64,000 nucleotides of DNA from Shimia sediminis. Lineage in GTDB: Bacteria > Pseudomonadota > Alphaproteobacteria > Rhodobacterales > Rhodobacteraceae. Below, piece by piece: positions 45,082 to 54,518 of the stretch; position 1 is the stretch's first letter, and each line of letters begins with the position of its first letter. The position numbers were made by a program, and so were the translations under genes. Under the pieces are notes generated by a model, which saw only the letters and a program-made list of their open reading frames with translations, did not search any database and was not told the origin of the DNA. The DNA is taken from assembly GCF_003990645.1 (NCBI RefSeq), contig NZ_RYZK01000003.1, positions 1 to 64,000 of the forward strand, given 5' to 3'.

Positions 45082-45573
45082 TTAGGTCTCGCGTTTGTAG
45101 ATAAAACAACGCCCTTCAATTGCGCCCTCAGGCAAGGGCTGTTCCACCAAATTGTCGAAATACATCCGGTCGCTTGAGATCATCAACCCGCCAATTGCCA
45201 GAAGCGGTTCAATCAAAGGCGACACCTTGCGCGCGAAAAGATCATTCTTTTCCAGGTTGTGCCCGCCAAGATCCGCATGGATCAACGTCGCTGTCGGACC
45301 AAAGTGTTCCAGCGCCTGGGGCAGGGTCTGCATCACGTCGCCCAGGATCGTTTGCTCATCGGTTGGGGTAGAGGCGGGGTTTGATTCCACTTTGCGTTCA
45401 AAAACGTAAACATCGCGTCCCGCAGTATTGTCCCGCAAGTGGTCAAAGGTGCGTCCGTTGCCCAACCCCAACTCAAAAACCGGCCCGGCCATGCCTTTTG
45501 TGGCAGCGATGCCAAAATCCAGGCAGGCGCGTTGCGAAACCATACGGTTGATGAAAACGTCAAGGCGGCTCAT
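45082..45573 (-). CDS. Short class I SAM-dependent methyltransferase-like protein
   Basis: The 163-residue protein has a SAM-binding glycine motif in FELGLGNGRTFDHLRD near residue 33, followed by an acidic strand end (YVFERK). It is the first gene of the ino1 operon. It is clearly a paralogue of the protein at 61823-62299: both share MSRLD, RM/QR near residue 12, GLGNGRT-DHLR and the overall length. The family is short for a methyltransferase and lacks an obvious substrate domain, so methyl transfer is inferred from the motif only. Confidence 0.8.
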   Translation of the reverse strand: MSRLDVFINRMVSQRACLDFGIAATKGMAGPVFELGLGNGRTFDHLRDNTAGRDVYVFERKVESNPASTPTDEQTILGDVMQTLPQALEHFGPTATLIHADLGGHNLEKNDLFARKVSPLIEPLLAIGGLMISSDRMYFDNLVEQPLPEGAIEGRCFIYKRET

Positions 45574-45638
45574 TCGGTGCTCCTTTGGGCAGGCTATTGT
45601 GTCCCGGTCCTAGACCAGATTTCCTTGTATTGACAGTC

Positions 45639-45667
45639 TTGTGATCGAATCCACCTCAAAACATAAG
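45639..45667 (+). promoter_or_regulatory. Weak candidate promoter of the oligopeptide ABC operon
   Basis: TTGTGA and CATAAG are separated by 17 nt and match the sigma-70 -35 and -10 boxes at 4 of 6 positions each. They lie about 125 nt upstream of the ATPase start in the divergent gap between the ino1 operon and this transporter. The match is modest. Confidence 0.25.
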
Positions 45668-45792
45668 TTAGGGTGCACCGATCTGTTCAAGCGGGTTGCC
45701 CGACCGCGACAAAACGTGCTTCACTCGGCGCGGACCGGTGGGGAGTGCCCGGGACAAAACGAAAAGCCGGACAGGCGGGCGAGGGAGACGAC

Positions 45793-47565
45793 GTGGCTGC
45801 ACTATTAAAGGTTGAGGGGCTTTCAATTGGTTTTGGTAACGCCGCTCACGTGGTGGATGACGTCAGTTTCTCGGTCGAACCCGGCGAGACTCTGGCCTTG
45901 GTGGGCGAGTCGGGTTCAGGAAAAACCCTGAGCTGCCGGGCCGCACTGCGCATTTTGCCGGCCATGGCCACAGTGCATTCTGGGTCCGTGATGTTGGATG
46001 GTCCAAAGGGACCGGTAGACCTGATGGGGCTGAGTGAACGCGCTATGTGCGACATCCGGGGTAACCGGGTTTCGATGATCTTCCAGGAACCCATGCGTTC
46101 GTTGTCGCCGCTGCACAGAATCGGGAACCAGGTGATCGAGGTGCTTCGCCTGCACGGAACGGCCAAGGGTCAGGGTGCCCGCAAGCGGGTGTTCGAGACC
46201 TTTGAACGCGTTGGTTTCACCAATCCGGAGCGAGTTTTTCAGTCTTATCCCTTCGAGCTGTCCGGCGGAATGCGCCAAAGAGCGATGATTGCAATGGCCG
46301 TGGTTGGCAAACCTGATCTTTTGATCGCAGACGAACCGACAACAGCGCTGGATGTGACCACTCAAGCGCAAGTGCTGGGGTTGATCAAAGAAATCCAGCA
46401 AGACACCGGCATGGCTATGGTTCTGGTGACGCACGACCTGGGTGTCGTGGCCAATATGGCAGACACTGTCACGGTCATGAATCGTGGCCGCGTGATGGAG
46501 GCAGGACCTGCGCCGCTGGTCTTGGGCGATCCGCAGCACGGCTACACCAGGGATCTCTTTGCAGCGGCACCAAAGATCCCGGAATCCGGCGAGGATGCCG
46601 CCGAAGAGCATGACCGCGATTACATCCTGGAAATGCGCAATGTGTCCAAGACCTACACGCTCAAGGGCAAGGCGGCCTGGCATCCGAAAATCCATGTACA
46701 GGCGGTACGCGGCATTGAATTTGGTGTGGAACGCGGCAAGACGCTCGCAGTGGTTGGTGAATCCGGATCAGGCAAAACGACTTGCGCACGCATGGCGCTG
46801 GGCGCTGAGCGGGCTGATCCCGGCGCTGAAATTTTGTTCCGCCCCAAAGCTGGCGCCGAAACCGTAAACTTGCAGGATTTGGACAACCAGGCGCGGCTTG
46901 CCTTTCAGCGGCAGGCGCAAATGGTATTTCAGGACCCTTATTCGACGTTGAATCCTCGCATGCGGGTTAAGGACGCGCTTTGCGAACCAATGGACATTCA
47001 CGGGATCGGCACCCGTGAGGAACGGGTTGATCGCGCGGCTGAGATGTTGCGTTGGGTCGATCTCAGCCCCAATATGCTGACCCGCTATCCACACGCCTTT
47101 TCTGGTGGTCAGCGCCAGCGTCTATCCATCGCCCGCGCATTGATGCTGGGCCCGACGTTCCTGGTGTGTGACGAGCCGACCTCGGCTTTGGATGTTTCGG
47201 TTCAGGAACAGGTGCTGCAACTTCTCGAAGATATTCGGGACCGTCTGAACCTGTCTTACATGTTCATCAGCCATGATCTGGCCGTTGTGGCCCGAATTGC
47301 GGACGAAGTGGCCGTTATGCGTGATGGTTTGGTGGTTGAACAGGGGACGACCGAGGCCCTGTTCCACAATCCGCAACATCCATACACCAAGGCCCTGCTG
47401 GCGGCGCAGCCGGAACCGGATATCAATCGTCCCATCAACCTCAAGATCGTGGCGCAGGGTGCAGGAGATCCCTCTACCTGGCCCGAGGCCTATCGCTTTG
47501 ACGGCGCAAATGTGCCGCCGCTGACGAAACTGGGGGTAGGACACAAGGTGCGTTACTATGCTTAA
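45793..47565 (+). CDS. Oligopeptide ABC transporter, fused double ATP-binding protein
   Basis: From GTG 45793 after GAGGGAG the product is 590 residues holding two complete nucleotide-binding domains. The first has [24 protein letters not shown] and [12 protein letters not shown]; the second has [24 protein letters not shown] and [11 protein letters not shown]. Such DppD-DppF fusions are common (YejF type). It energises import by the two permeases encoded downstream. The start of the binding-protein gene lies inside its last codons (8-nt overlap). Confidence 0.93.
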   Translation: MAALLKVEGLSIGFGNAAHVVDDVSFSVEPGETLALVGESGSGKTLSCRAALRILPAMATVHSGSVMLDGPKGPVDLMGLSERAMCDIRGNRVSMIFQEPMRSLSPLHRIGNQVIEVLRLHGTAKGQGARKRVFETFERVGFTNPERVFQSYPFELSGGMRQRAMIAMAVVGKPDLLIADEPTTALDVTTQAQVLGLIKEIQQDTGMAMVLVTHDLGVVANMADTVTVMNRGRVMEAGPAPLVLGDPQHGYTRDLFAAAPKIPESGEDAAEEHDRDYILEMRNVSKTYTLKGKAAWHPKIHVQAVRGIEFGVERGKTLAVVGESGSGKTTCARMALGAERADPGAEILFRPKAGAETVNLQDLDNQARLAFQRQAQMVFQDPYSTLNPRMRVKDALCEPMDIHGIGTREERVDRAAEMLRWVDLSPNMLTRYPHAFSGGQRQRLSIARALMLGPTFLVCDEPTSALDVSVQEQVLQLLEDIRDRLNLSYMFISHDLAVVARIADEVAVMRDGLVVEQGTTEALFHNPQHPYTKALLAAQPEPDINRPINLKIVAQGAGDPSTWPEAYRFDGANVPPLTKLGVGHKVRYYA

Positions 47566-49447
47566 ACGTCTTGTTCTCGCGCTTTGCACGCTATTTGCGG
47601 CAACTTCGGTTTCAGCGCAGTTCACTGAAAGCTCCTTTTGGAAAGCCGAAGTTGATGCCGGTAATCTGCCGCCCGTTGGCCAACGTTTGCCACGCGTGCC
47701 CCTGACCGTTGATCTCGAAGCCAAAGGTCGCCAGATCGGCAAACAGGGTGGAACGCTGCGCACGCTTGTGACGCGCACCAAAGATGTACGCCAGATGGTT
47801 GTGTATGGGTACACCAGACTGGTCGGCTACAACGCTGATTACGTAATCGAGCCTGATCTTCTGCAGGCCTTGGACGTGGAGGAGAACCGCAGGTTTATAC
47901 TGCGTCTGCGGCCCGGGCACCGGTGGTCTGACGGCCATCCGTTCACCTCTGAGGACTTCCGATATTGGTGGGAAGACGTCGCAAACAACACTGACCTGTC
48001 TCCTTCTGGTCCACTGGAATTCCTGCGGGTAGAAGGCGAATTGCCGACTGTCACCTTCCCGGATGAGACAACCGTTATCTACGAATGGTCGAAACCGAAT
48101 CCGCAATTTGTCCAGGAACTGGCCGAGGCCCGCCCGCCATTTATCTATCGTCCTGCGCACTTTCTGAAACGTTTCCATGCCACCTATGCAGACGAGGACT
48201 CGCTGCGTGCGACCCTGCGGGAAAAACGTGTCCGCAGCTGGGCGGCGCTGCACAACAAGTCGGACAATATGTACAAGTTCGACAATGCCGAGCTTCCGAC
48301 GCTGCAACCCTGGATGCTGGCAACAAAGGACGCAAAAAGCCGCTATCTCTTTGTGCGCAATCCTTATTTCCACCGGGTGGATACAGAGGGCACGCAATTG
48401 CCCTACATCGATATTGTCGAGATGAACGTGGTCAGCAGCGGGTTGGTGGCGGCCAAGGCCAATGCAGGCGAGGTCGATCTACAGGCGCGTGGCTTGGACT
48501 TCAAGGACATCGCAGTTCTGAAAAGAGGCGAAAAAGAAGGCAATTACCACACCAACCTCTGGAGCAACGGCACCGCTTCGCAAATCGCGATCTATCTGAA
48601 CCTTAATTACAATGACGACGGGTGGCGCGCCCTGATGCGCGATGTGCGGTTCCGCCGGGCGTTGTCGCTCGCGATTGATCGCAAGATCATCAACAAGGCG
48701 CTGTACTTTGGTTTGGCGGCAGAGGGCAACATGACGATGCTGCCGGAAAGCCCGTTTTACAAGGAAGAGAACCTGCAGAAATGGGCCAGTTTTGACCCCG
48801 AGCAGGCCAATGTGCTTTTGGATGAAATCGGTTTGACGGAACGCGACCGCGACGGTCACCGGCTGTTGCCGGATGGACGCCCTCTCTGGCTTGTGGTGGA
48901 AACTGCCGGCGAACGCCAAGAGGTCGAGAACGCACTGCAGATCATTGTCGACAATTGGCGCGATATCGGCGTGAAGCTCATCATGCGTCCGCTCGAACGG
49001 GATATCCTGCGCAATCGGGTGTACTCGGGGCAAACGCAAGCGGCGGTCTGGTTCGGTTGGGACAATGGGCTTGCCCAACCCTTTACGCGCCCATCCTATG
49101 CCATCCCCCATCATCAGGAGTTCTTTGCCTGGCCAAAGTGGGGCCAGCACTACCAGACTCATGGAGATGCCGGAGAAGCACCCGATATGCCCGAAGCCAT
49201 TCGTCTGATGGACCTCGGGGACATGTGGATGCGCTCGGTGTCAAAAGAAGAGCGTATGGGTATCTGGCAAGAGATTGTGGATATCCACGCAGATCAGGTC
49301 TTTGCCATCGGTATTCTTGCCGGTGCGCGCCAACCGGTTGTGGTGCGCAACGATCTGATCAACGTGCCCGAAAAAGGTATCTGGGCCTGGTCTCCGGGCG
49401 CGCACTTCGGGATACACCGTCCCGATGAATTCTGGTTCGATCGGTAA
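47558..49447 (+). CDS. Oligopeptide ABC transporter substrate-binding protein (family 5)
   Basis: The 629-residue periplasmic protein has a Sec signal ending SVSAQ and the family 5 segments YVIEPDLLQALDVEENRRF and DVRFRRALSLAIDRKIINKA. The large size is typical of proteins binding oligopeptides or bulky ligands such as YejA. It is placed between ATPase and permeases, an order seen in Rhodobacterales Yej-like operons. The ligand cannot be assigned. Confidence 0.92.
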   Translation: MLKRLVLALCTLFAATSVSAQFTESSFWKAEVDAGNLPPVGQRLPRVPLTVDLEAKGRQIGKQGGTLRTLVTRTKDVRQMVVYGYTRLVGYNADYVIEPDLLQALDVEENRRFILRLRPGHRWSDGHPFTSEDFRYWWEDVANNTDLSPSGPLEFLRVEGELPTVTFPDETTVIYEWSKPNPQFVQELAEARPPFIYRPAHFLKRFHATYADEDSLRATLREKRVRSWAALHNKSDNMYKFDNAELPTLQPWMLATKDAKSRYLFVRNPYFHRVDTEGTQLPYIDIVEMNVVSSGLVAAKANAGEVDLQARGLDFKDIAVLKRGEKEGNYHTNLWSNGTASQIAIYLNLNYNDDGWRALMRDVRFRRALSLAIDRKIINKALYFGLAAEGNMTMLPESPFYKEENLQKWASFDPEQANVLLDEIGLTERDRDGHRLLPDGRPLWLVVETAGERQEVENALQIIVDNWRDIGVKLIMRPLERDILRNRVYSGQTQAAVWFGWDNGLAQPFTRPSYAIPHHQEFFAWPKWGQHYQTHGDAGEAPDMPEAIRLMDLGDMWMRSVSKEERMGIWQEIVDIHADQVFAIGILAGARQPVVVRNDLINVPEKGIWAWSPGAHFGIHRPDEFWFDR

Positions 49448-49459
49448 GGAGACGCATTC

Positions 49460-50488
49460 ATGGCAATGCTGCGCTTTGCAGTTTTCAGGTTCTTCACCAT
49501 GCTTGCGACTCTGCTGGTCGTATCGGTGCTGATCTTTATCATCATCAATCTGCCGCCCGGTGATTACCTGTCGAACCAAATCAACGAGCTTCGCGCGACG
49601 GGGCAGTCCTCGGGTGTGGCCAAGGCAGAATTCCTGAGACAGGAATATGCGCTGGATCGCCCCCTGTGGCAGCAATACCTGATCTGGATGGGATTCGCGC
49701 CGGGCCCGCATGGGTTCTCGGGCCTCATTCAGGGTGAATTTGGCTGGTCTTTCGAATTTGACCGCCCGGTGGCCGAACTGGTTGGCGGCGCGCTTTGGCT
49801 GACGGTTCTGGTGAACCTCGCCGCGATCATGTTTGTCTATATGGTGGCCCTGCCGCTCGGCGTTCTTGCCGCCGCGCGTGCCAAAACCTGGGTCGATTAC
49901 ACCTCGGCCTTTCTTGGCTATATCGGCTTGGCGACGCCGAACTTTCTCTTGGCGCTGATCCTCTTTTACTACGGCAACCGCTATCTGGACCTGCCCATCG
50001 GCGGCCTCATGGATCCCAGGTTCGAAGGCGAGCCGATGAGTTTTGAAAAGATGAAGTCGGTATTGATCCACTTGATCATTCCGACCTTTGTCATCGGCAC
50101 CTCGGGCGCCGCAGCCATGATGCAACGCCTGCGCGCCAACTTACTTGATGAATTGGGCAAACCTTATGTTGAAACTGCCAGGGCAAAAGGCATGAGCGAA
50201 ACCCGAATGCTGGTCAAATACCCCTTGCGCGTAGCGTTTAACCCCTTTGTTGCTGACATCGGCACGCTTTTGCCCGCGATGGTGTCCGGGTCCGTTCTGG
50301 TGTCGGTGGTGTTGGGCTTGCAGACAATCGGGCCCGTGTTGTTGACGGCTCTCAAGAGTCAGGACTTGTTCCTCTCAGCTTTCGTGTTGATGTTCGTGGC
50401 GCTGTTGACCTTGATTGGCACACTGATCTCTGACCTGCTTCTGGCGCTTCTTGATCCACGCATTCGGTTCGGGGGACGCAGCTCATGA
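49460..50488 (+). CDS. Oligopeptide ABC transporter permease (DppB family)
   Basis: The 342-residue permease has an N-terminal span, then a core of five spans, and the EAA loop YVETARAKGMSETRMLVKYP near residues 235-255. The segment RLGQ-type DppB N-terminus is replaced by FINLPPGDYLSNQ-like sequence (IIIINLPPGDYLSN). It ends with a 4-nt overlap onto the second permease gene. Confidence 0.93.
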   Translation: MAMLRFAVFRFFTMLATLLVVSVLIFIIINLPPGDYLSNQINELRATGQSSGVAKAEFLRQEYALDRPLWQQYLIWMGFAPGPHGFSGLIQGEFGWSFEFDRPVAELVGGALWLTVLVNLAAIMFVYMVALPLGVLAAARAKTWVDYTSAFLGYIGLATPNFLLALILFYYGNRYLDLPIGGLMDPRFEGEPMSFEKMKSVLIHLIIPTFVIGTSGAAAMMQRLRANLLDELGKPYVETARAKGMSETRMLVKYPLRVAFNPFVADIGTLLPAMVSGSVLVSVVLGLQTIGPVLLTALKSQDLFLSAFVLMFVALLTLIGTLISDLLLALLDPRIRFGGRSS

Positions 50489-51636
50489 GCATTTTGCCCG
50501 ACGGTCGCTACGTCGACGACAAGCCCTATGAAACCGACATCGGCGAAGAAGCCCGTCATGCCGAACTGGACATGTCCAACACCCGCTTGGTCTGGCGGCG
50601 CTTCAGGGAACACAAGCTGGGCCTGGTTTCGGCCCTGTTTCTGTTGTTCTCGTACCTGATGTTGCCCTTTGCCGGCTTCATTTCGCCTTACACTGCGAAT
50701 GAACGGGCACCGGATCATCTCTACGCCTCTCCACAGGGCATCCACCTGTTCCACGAAGGCAAGCTCATCGGCCCCTACGTGTATCCCATCACGGCCAATG
50801 TGAATCTGGAAACCTTTAGCTGGGAGTACGAGGCTGACTATGACAATCCGGCCCGGCTGGAGTTCTTTTGCGAAGCCTCCTACTACAAGCTTGCCGGTCT
50901 GTTCAAAACCAACAGGCACCTGTTCTGTGCCCCAGAAGGGGCCACGATCTTTCTTTTGGGTGCTGACAGGCTGGGGCGGGACGTGTTCTCGCGCATTCTT
51001 TATGGCGCGCAACTCTCTCTGACGGTCGGCTTGGTGGGGATCACCGTGTCCTTCGTCATCGGTATCGTTCTGGGCAGTATTGCCGGGTATTTTGGCGGGT
51101 TCCTCGATTGGATCATCAACCGTGTGATCGAAATTCTGCGAAGCCTGCCTGAACTGCCTCTTTGGTTGGCGCTGTCAGCAGCCGTGCCGTCCCATTGGAG
51201 CCCGGTGGCCGTGTTCTTTATAATATCCATTATCCTCGGGATATTGGATTGGCCCGGATTGGCGCGGGCCGTGCGATCCAAGTTCCTGTCGCTCAGGGAA
51301 GAGGAATTCGTGCGCGCTGCCGAAATGATGGGGGCGAAACCCAGCCGGGTCATCAGCAAGCACCTCTTGCCGAACTTCCTCAGTCACCTGATAGCCTCGG
51401 CGACGCTCTCGATACCGGCCATGATCCTCGGGGAAACGGCACTGTCGTTCCTTGGACTGGGACTCAGGGCGCCTGCGGTCAGTTGGGGCGTGATGCTCAA
51501 CGACGCGCAGAACCTTGCGTCGATCGAGATCTACCCGTGGACGGCGATCCCGATGTTGCCCATCGTGATTGTGGTCTTGGCCTTCAACTTCTTCGGCGAC
51601 GGCCTGCGCGACGCCCTGGATCCCAACCGAAGTTGA
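50485..51636 (+). CDS. Oligopeptide ABC transporter permease (DppC family)
   Basis: The 383-residue permease has the DppC layout with a long N-terminal cytoplasmic part (RRFREHKLGLVSALFLL), a large periplasmic insert between the first two spans (residues about 70-150), and an EAA loop EFVRAAEMMGAKPSRVISKH. The C-terminus GDGLRDALDPNRS is typical for the family. It is the last gene of the importer operon; a strong hairpin follows at 51653. Confidence 0.93.
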   Translation: MSILPDGRYVDDKPYETDIGEEARHAELDMSNTRLVWRRFREHKLGLVSALFLLFSYLMLPFAGFISPYTANERAPDHLYASPQGIHLFHEGKLIGPYVYPITANVNLETFSWEYEADYDNPARLEFFCEASYYKLAGLFKTNRHLFCAPEGATIFLLGADRLGRDVFSRILYGAQLSLTVGLVGITVSFVIGIVLGSIAGYFGGFLDWIINRVIEILRSLPELPLWLALSAAVPSHWSPVAVFFIISIILGILDWPGLARAVRSKFLSLREEEFVRAAEMMGAKPSRVISKHLLPNFLSHLIASATLSIPAMILGETALSFLGLGLRAPAVSWGVMLNDAQNLASIEIYPWTAIPMLPIVIVVLAFNFFGDGLRDALDPNRS

Positions 51637-51652
51637 TCTGTCGATTTCTCAC

Positions 51653-51680
51653 GTAGGTCGGACAATCTTGTCCGACCTAC
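51653..51680. terminator. Perfect 13-bp inverted repeat, bidirectional terminator candidate
   Basis: GTAGGTCGGACAA pairs with TTGTCCGACCTAC around a two-base TC spacer, 16 nt after the permease stop. Neither side has a long T-run. It could end the ABC transcript or be one copy of a dispersed intergenic palindrome family. Confidence 0.6.
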
Positions 51681-51789
51681 CTCACCCCCGCCAACGGCGT
51701 CCCGAGATTGCGAAATCTCTCTCGTCAGAACGTTTCAACGCGATTTGCATCGTGCGGTCGGTTAACGTTCGTCACTGGCGGCCCCAAAC

Positions 51790-51833
51790 ACCGACGCAAT
51801 ACCGACGTTACACCGACACGATACAGACGTGGG
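51790..51833. repeat. Four 11-bp tandem repeats, consensus ACCGACNNNAY
   Basis: The units are ACCGACGCAAT, ACCGACGTTAC, ACCGACACGAT and the degenerate ACAGACGTGGG, in exact 11-nt register. This is close to one helical turn, so each ACCGAC would face the same side of the DNA. GTTAAC palindromes flank the array at 51761-51766 and 51842-51847. The arrangement resembles a protein-binding array rather than a coding repeat. Confidence 0.7.
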
Positions 51834-51951
51834 TTTTGGCCGTTAACCACAGCGTTTTAGGGCGGATTCGCCACTCAGTCAGTCACAACCCTTGTGCGCT
51901 GCATTCAGGAACTCTTAACCAGCGCGCCTGGAAATGGGGCGCTCTGTCGAC

Positions 51952-54312
51952 TTAACGGTCGTCCCCGCCATCGTCTCCATCCAGCAGGTCCTCTTCGATG
52001 GCGGCCTGCACGGCGCCCGCGACGGCCTCGCGCTGCTTCGGTGTCAAGTCCTCGGCATCCTCGTCGGCAAGCCGCACGGTAACCTCCCGGTGAGCAAAGC
52101 GAATGCCCTCGCGCTCAAACAGATCCCGGATTTCCTGGAAGACCTTTTTGCGAACCAGCCATTGGTCACCGGGTTTGGTCATGAACTTGACCCGGATAAT
52201 CATGGCAGAATCCTGCATTTCGATCACGCCTTGGGATTTCAGCGGCTGGATAAAGTTCGACCCGATGACCGGATCATCCAAAAGCTCGACGCCAAGCTTC
52301 TTGATCAGCTTGCGCACCTGTTCGACGTTCGTGTCATAGGTCACCCGAAGGGGCAGCTTCATAATCACCCAGTCGCGTGAATAGTTGGTCAGATGCTGGA
52401 TTTCACCAAAAGGCACCGTGTGCAGAGGACCCAAGTGGTGACGTAGTTGAAAGGAGCGCACAGAGATCTTCTCGACCGTGCCTTTGACGCCACCGATGTC
52501 GATGTATTCGCCTTTGCGAAAGGCGTCGTCGAACAGGAAAAAGGCGCCGGAAAAGATATCCCGAACCAGTGTTTGCGCGCCAAAACCGATGGCCAGGCCA
52601 ACAACACCGGCTCCGGCAAACAGTGGGCTGACGTTGACGCCCATCTCCATCAAGACGATCAACCCGATCGTGACGATGATGATGATCAGGATAAAATTGC
52701 GGAACAGCGGCAGCAGCGTGGCAAGGCGGCTGGCACTGCCCACGCCACCTTCGTCACCCAGTTCGGCGTCATCTTCTGGTACATCCCCCTGCTCTTCTCG
52801 GATTTTGCTGTCGATCCAGATGCGGAACGCATGAAACACGATGTACCCGATGAACATGACAACGATGACATCAATGATGCGGCCAGCATTGTCGTCGCCA
52901 TCGATCATACGCTGACCGCCCCAGATCCGGACGCAGGCAATAAGACCCGCGACCAATGCCAGAATTCCGGACACGCGCCGCGCAAGATCCTCAAAGGTTT
53001 CCATGCGGCGCGGTGCGTGCTGCTTCAGGATCGAGGCAAGATTTTCTGCCTCGGCATCGGTGATCTCCTCACCGGCCGTCAGGGCTTCGGCTGCGTCCTC
53101 TGCAGCGTCGTTCATTTCGCGAATGGCACGCGCACGGTCAAAGTAACGCTCGATCACATAGTTGATCGTGGCATAGACCACGATGATCGACGTGACGATG
53201 ATGTAACCCCCGGCGATCAAGGGGATCGAGACCGGCAGGTTCAGCATCAACTGATAGCTGAGCTGCGCCCAGCCGGCCACGACATAAAGTGCCAGCATCG
53301 GGGCCCAGGCCTGGCTTGCCAAACGCGTGGCAAACATCACCTCATCCGGCTCACGCCCATTGCGCAACGCGCTGGAAATGGCGCGGCGGTTTACCAGGAT
53401 CATGGCGATGTTCAGCGCCGCAAACAGTGTCGTCAGGCCAGTCACCATGACGGCGTAGACATCGTAGTTCAGCCCCAACTCACTCAACCAAACCCCGAAC
53501 ATCGCTGTGCAGATGTCAAATACAGCCAGCAGAAACAGCCAGTGGTGCAGCTTTTTGGCATCCGGGGTTGAGAAGGCCGGAATACGGTATTGCTCAAGAT
53601 AGGGCGACAGCATCATGCGCCAGATCAGTGATACAGCGCGAACCATGACATAGGCCGTGGTCACCGTGAAATAGGTGAATTCGATCGCGGAATCGCTGCT
53701 AGAACTGAACAATATTGCACCAAGCAGCATCGCGACGATCACCGAGACCGTGATGCCAATCAGCCCGGCAAAGAACCGGAACGCCAGGAACGGCAGCTTT
53801 TCGGCATAGCCCTGCGGATTGGCCTTAATCTTGGAAACAACATAGTTTTTCATCATCCGCTTGCCGAAAATCTCTCGCTCAAAGAGATGGCCCAGAAGCA
53901 AAAGGCCAATTGTCCACAAGGCGGTTTCGACAAAAGCCCAGATCTGTCCTGTTGGGCTAGAGGCGCGCAAAATGAACTCGACCTCGTTCAGCGCCGCGGG
54001 CAGGGCCTCCAAACGTTGCCGCAGCAGCTGCCGAAAACCATCTACTGTGGTTTGGGCTTTCATCAGGGTCGACATCCGGTCGTCGGGTGTTTCAGCGGGT
54101 GCCTCTTCTTCGGCGGCTGGCGCAGATCCTGCACTCAGGACATTTCCCGAGCTATCGACCACCACCACGCTGACGCCGCTCTCAGCAGCATGCCGCATGA
54201 TCTCTGCCAGTTCTTCCGTGTTGGAAGAACTATCCTGAGCCAGCGTGTACGAAGGGGCGACCAAGCACAGGAGAGCCGCTACGAGCAAAAAAAACAGGCG
54301 TTGAAAAACCAT
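51952..54312 (-). CDS. Large MscS-family mechanosensitive ion channel
   Basis: The 786-residue protein has a Sec signal peptide ending near TLAQD, a periplasmic N-terminal region of about 130 residues, and roughly ten membrane spans. The MscS pore and beta domain lie near residues 555-690: AGAGVVGLAIGFGAQTLVRD, then FRKGEYIDIGGVKGTVEKIS and VPFGEIQHLTNYSRDW. It releases solutes on hypo-osmotic shock. Size and topology resemble YbiO-type channels. It is divergent from the nucleotide-sugar dehydrogenase gene. Confidence 0.92.
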   Translation of the reverse strand: MVFQRLFFLLVAALLCLVAPSYTLAQDSSSNTEELAEIMRHAAESGVSVVVVDSSGNVLSAGSAPAAEEEAPAETPDDRMSTLMKAQTTVDGFRQLLRQRLEALPAALNEVEFILRASSPTGQIWAFVETALWTIGLLLLGHLFEREIFGKRMMKNYVVSKIKANPQGYAEKLPFLAFRFFAGLIGITVSVIVAMLLGAILFSSSSDSAIEFTYFTVTTAYVMVRAVSLIWRMMLSPYLEQYRIPAFSTPDAKKLHHWLFLLAVFDICTAMFGVWLSELGLNYDVYAVMVTGLTTLFAALNIAMILVNRRAISSALRNGREPDEVMFATRLASQAWAPMLALYVVAGWAQLSYQLMLNLPVSIPLIAGGYIIVTSIIVVYATINYVIERYFDRARAIREMNDAAEDAAEALTAGEEITDAEAENLASILKQHAPRRMETFEDLARRVSGILALVAGLIACVRIWGGQRMIDGDDNAGRIIDVIVVMFIGYIVFHAFRIWIDSKIREEQGDVPEDDAELGDEGGVGSASRLATLLPLFRNFILIIIIVTIGLIVLMEMGVNVSPLFAGAGVVGLAIGFGAQTLVRDIFSGAFFLFDDAFRKGEYIDIGGVKGTVEKISVRSFQLRHHLGPLHTVPFGEIQHLTNYSRDWVIMKLPLRVTYDTNVEQVRKLIKKLGVELLDDPVIGSNFIQPLKSQGVIEMQDSAMIIRVKFMTKPGDQWLVRKKVFQEIRDLFEREGIRFAHREVTVRLADEDAEDLTPKQREAVAGAVQAAIEEDLLDGDDGGDDR

Positions 54313-54518
54313 GCCGGGATATCCTGACCAATGTGTGTTTTGTCAGGTCTAATGCATTGAGTTCAGCCGGGCAAACCTGCTCATCAGGATTGTGAAGACT
54401 GTTGTAAGAAACACCGGGTGTGAATTTGGCCGCGTGTTGCCTTTGGGGGTGACAATCCCAAGCAATTTCGCTAGCGCAGAGTTGTACGCTCTCCTACAAA
54501 AGGGCTGGAACGCAAGCC

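Larger units (their letters stand above)
51637..51951. other. Convergent intergenic region with repeats
   Basis: This 315-bp region separates the 3' ends of the ABC permease and MscS genes. It holds a strong inverted repeat (51653-51680), four 11-bp tandem units (51790-51833) and TTAAC motifs at 51762, 51843 and 51915. No protein frame is convincing. A small RNA gene starting near 51850 is possible but unproven. Confidence 0.6.

Noticed and set aside
52447-53571. 374-codon plus-strand frame opposite the MscS gene
   Set aside because: It is the antisense of a well-supported membrane channel, rich in Asp/His/Gln as expected for a shadow frame.
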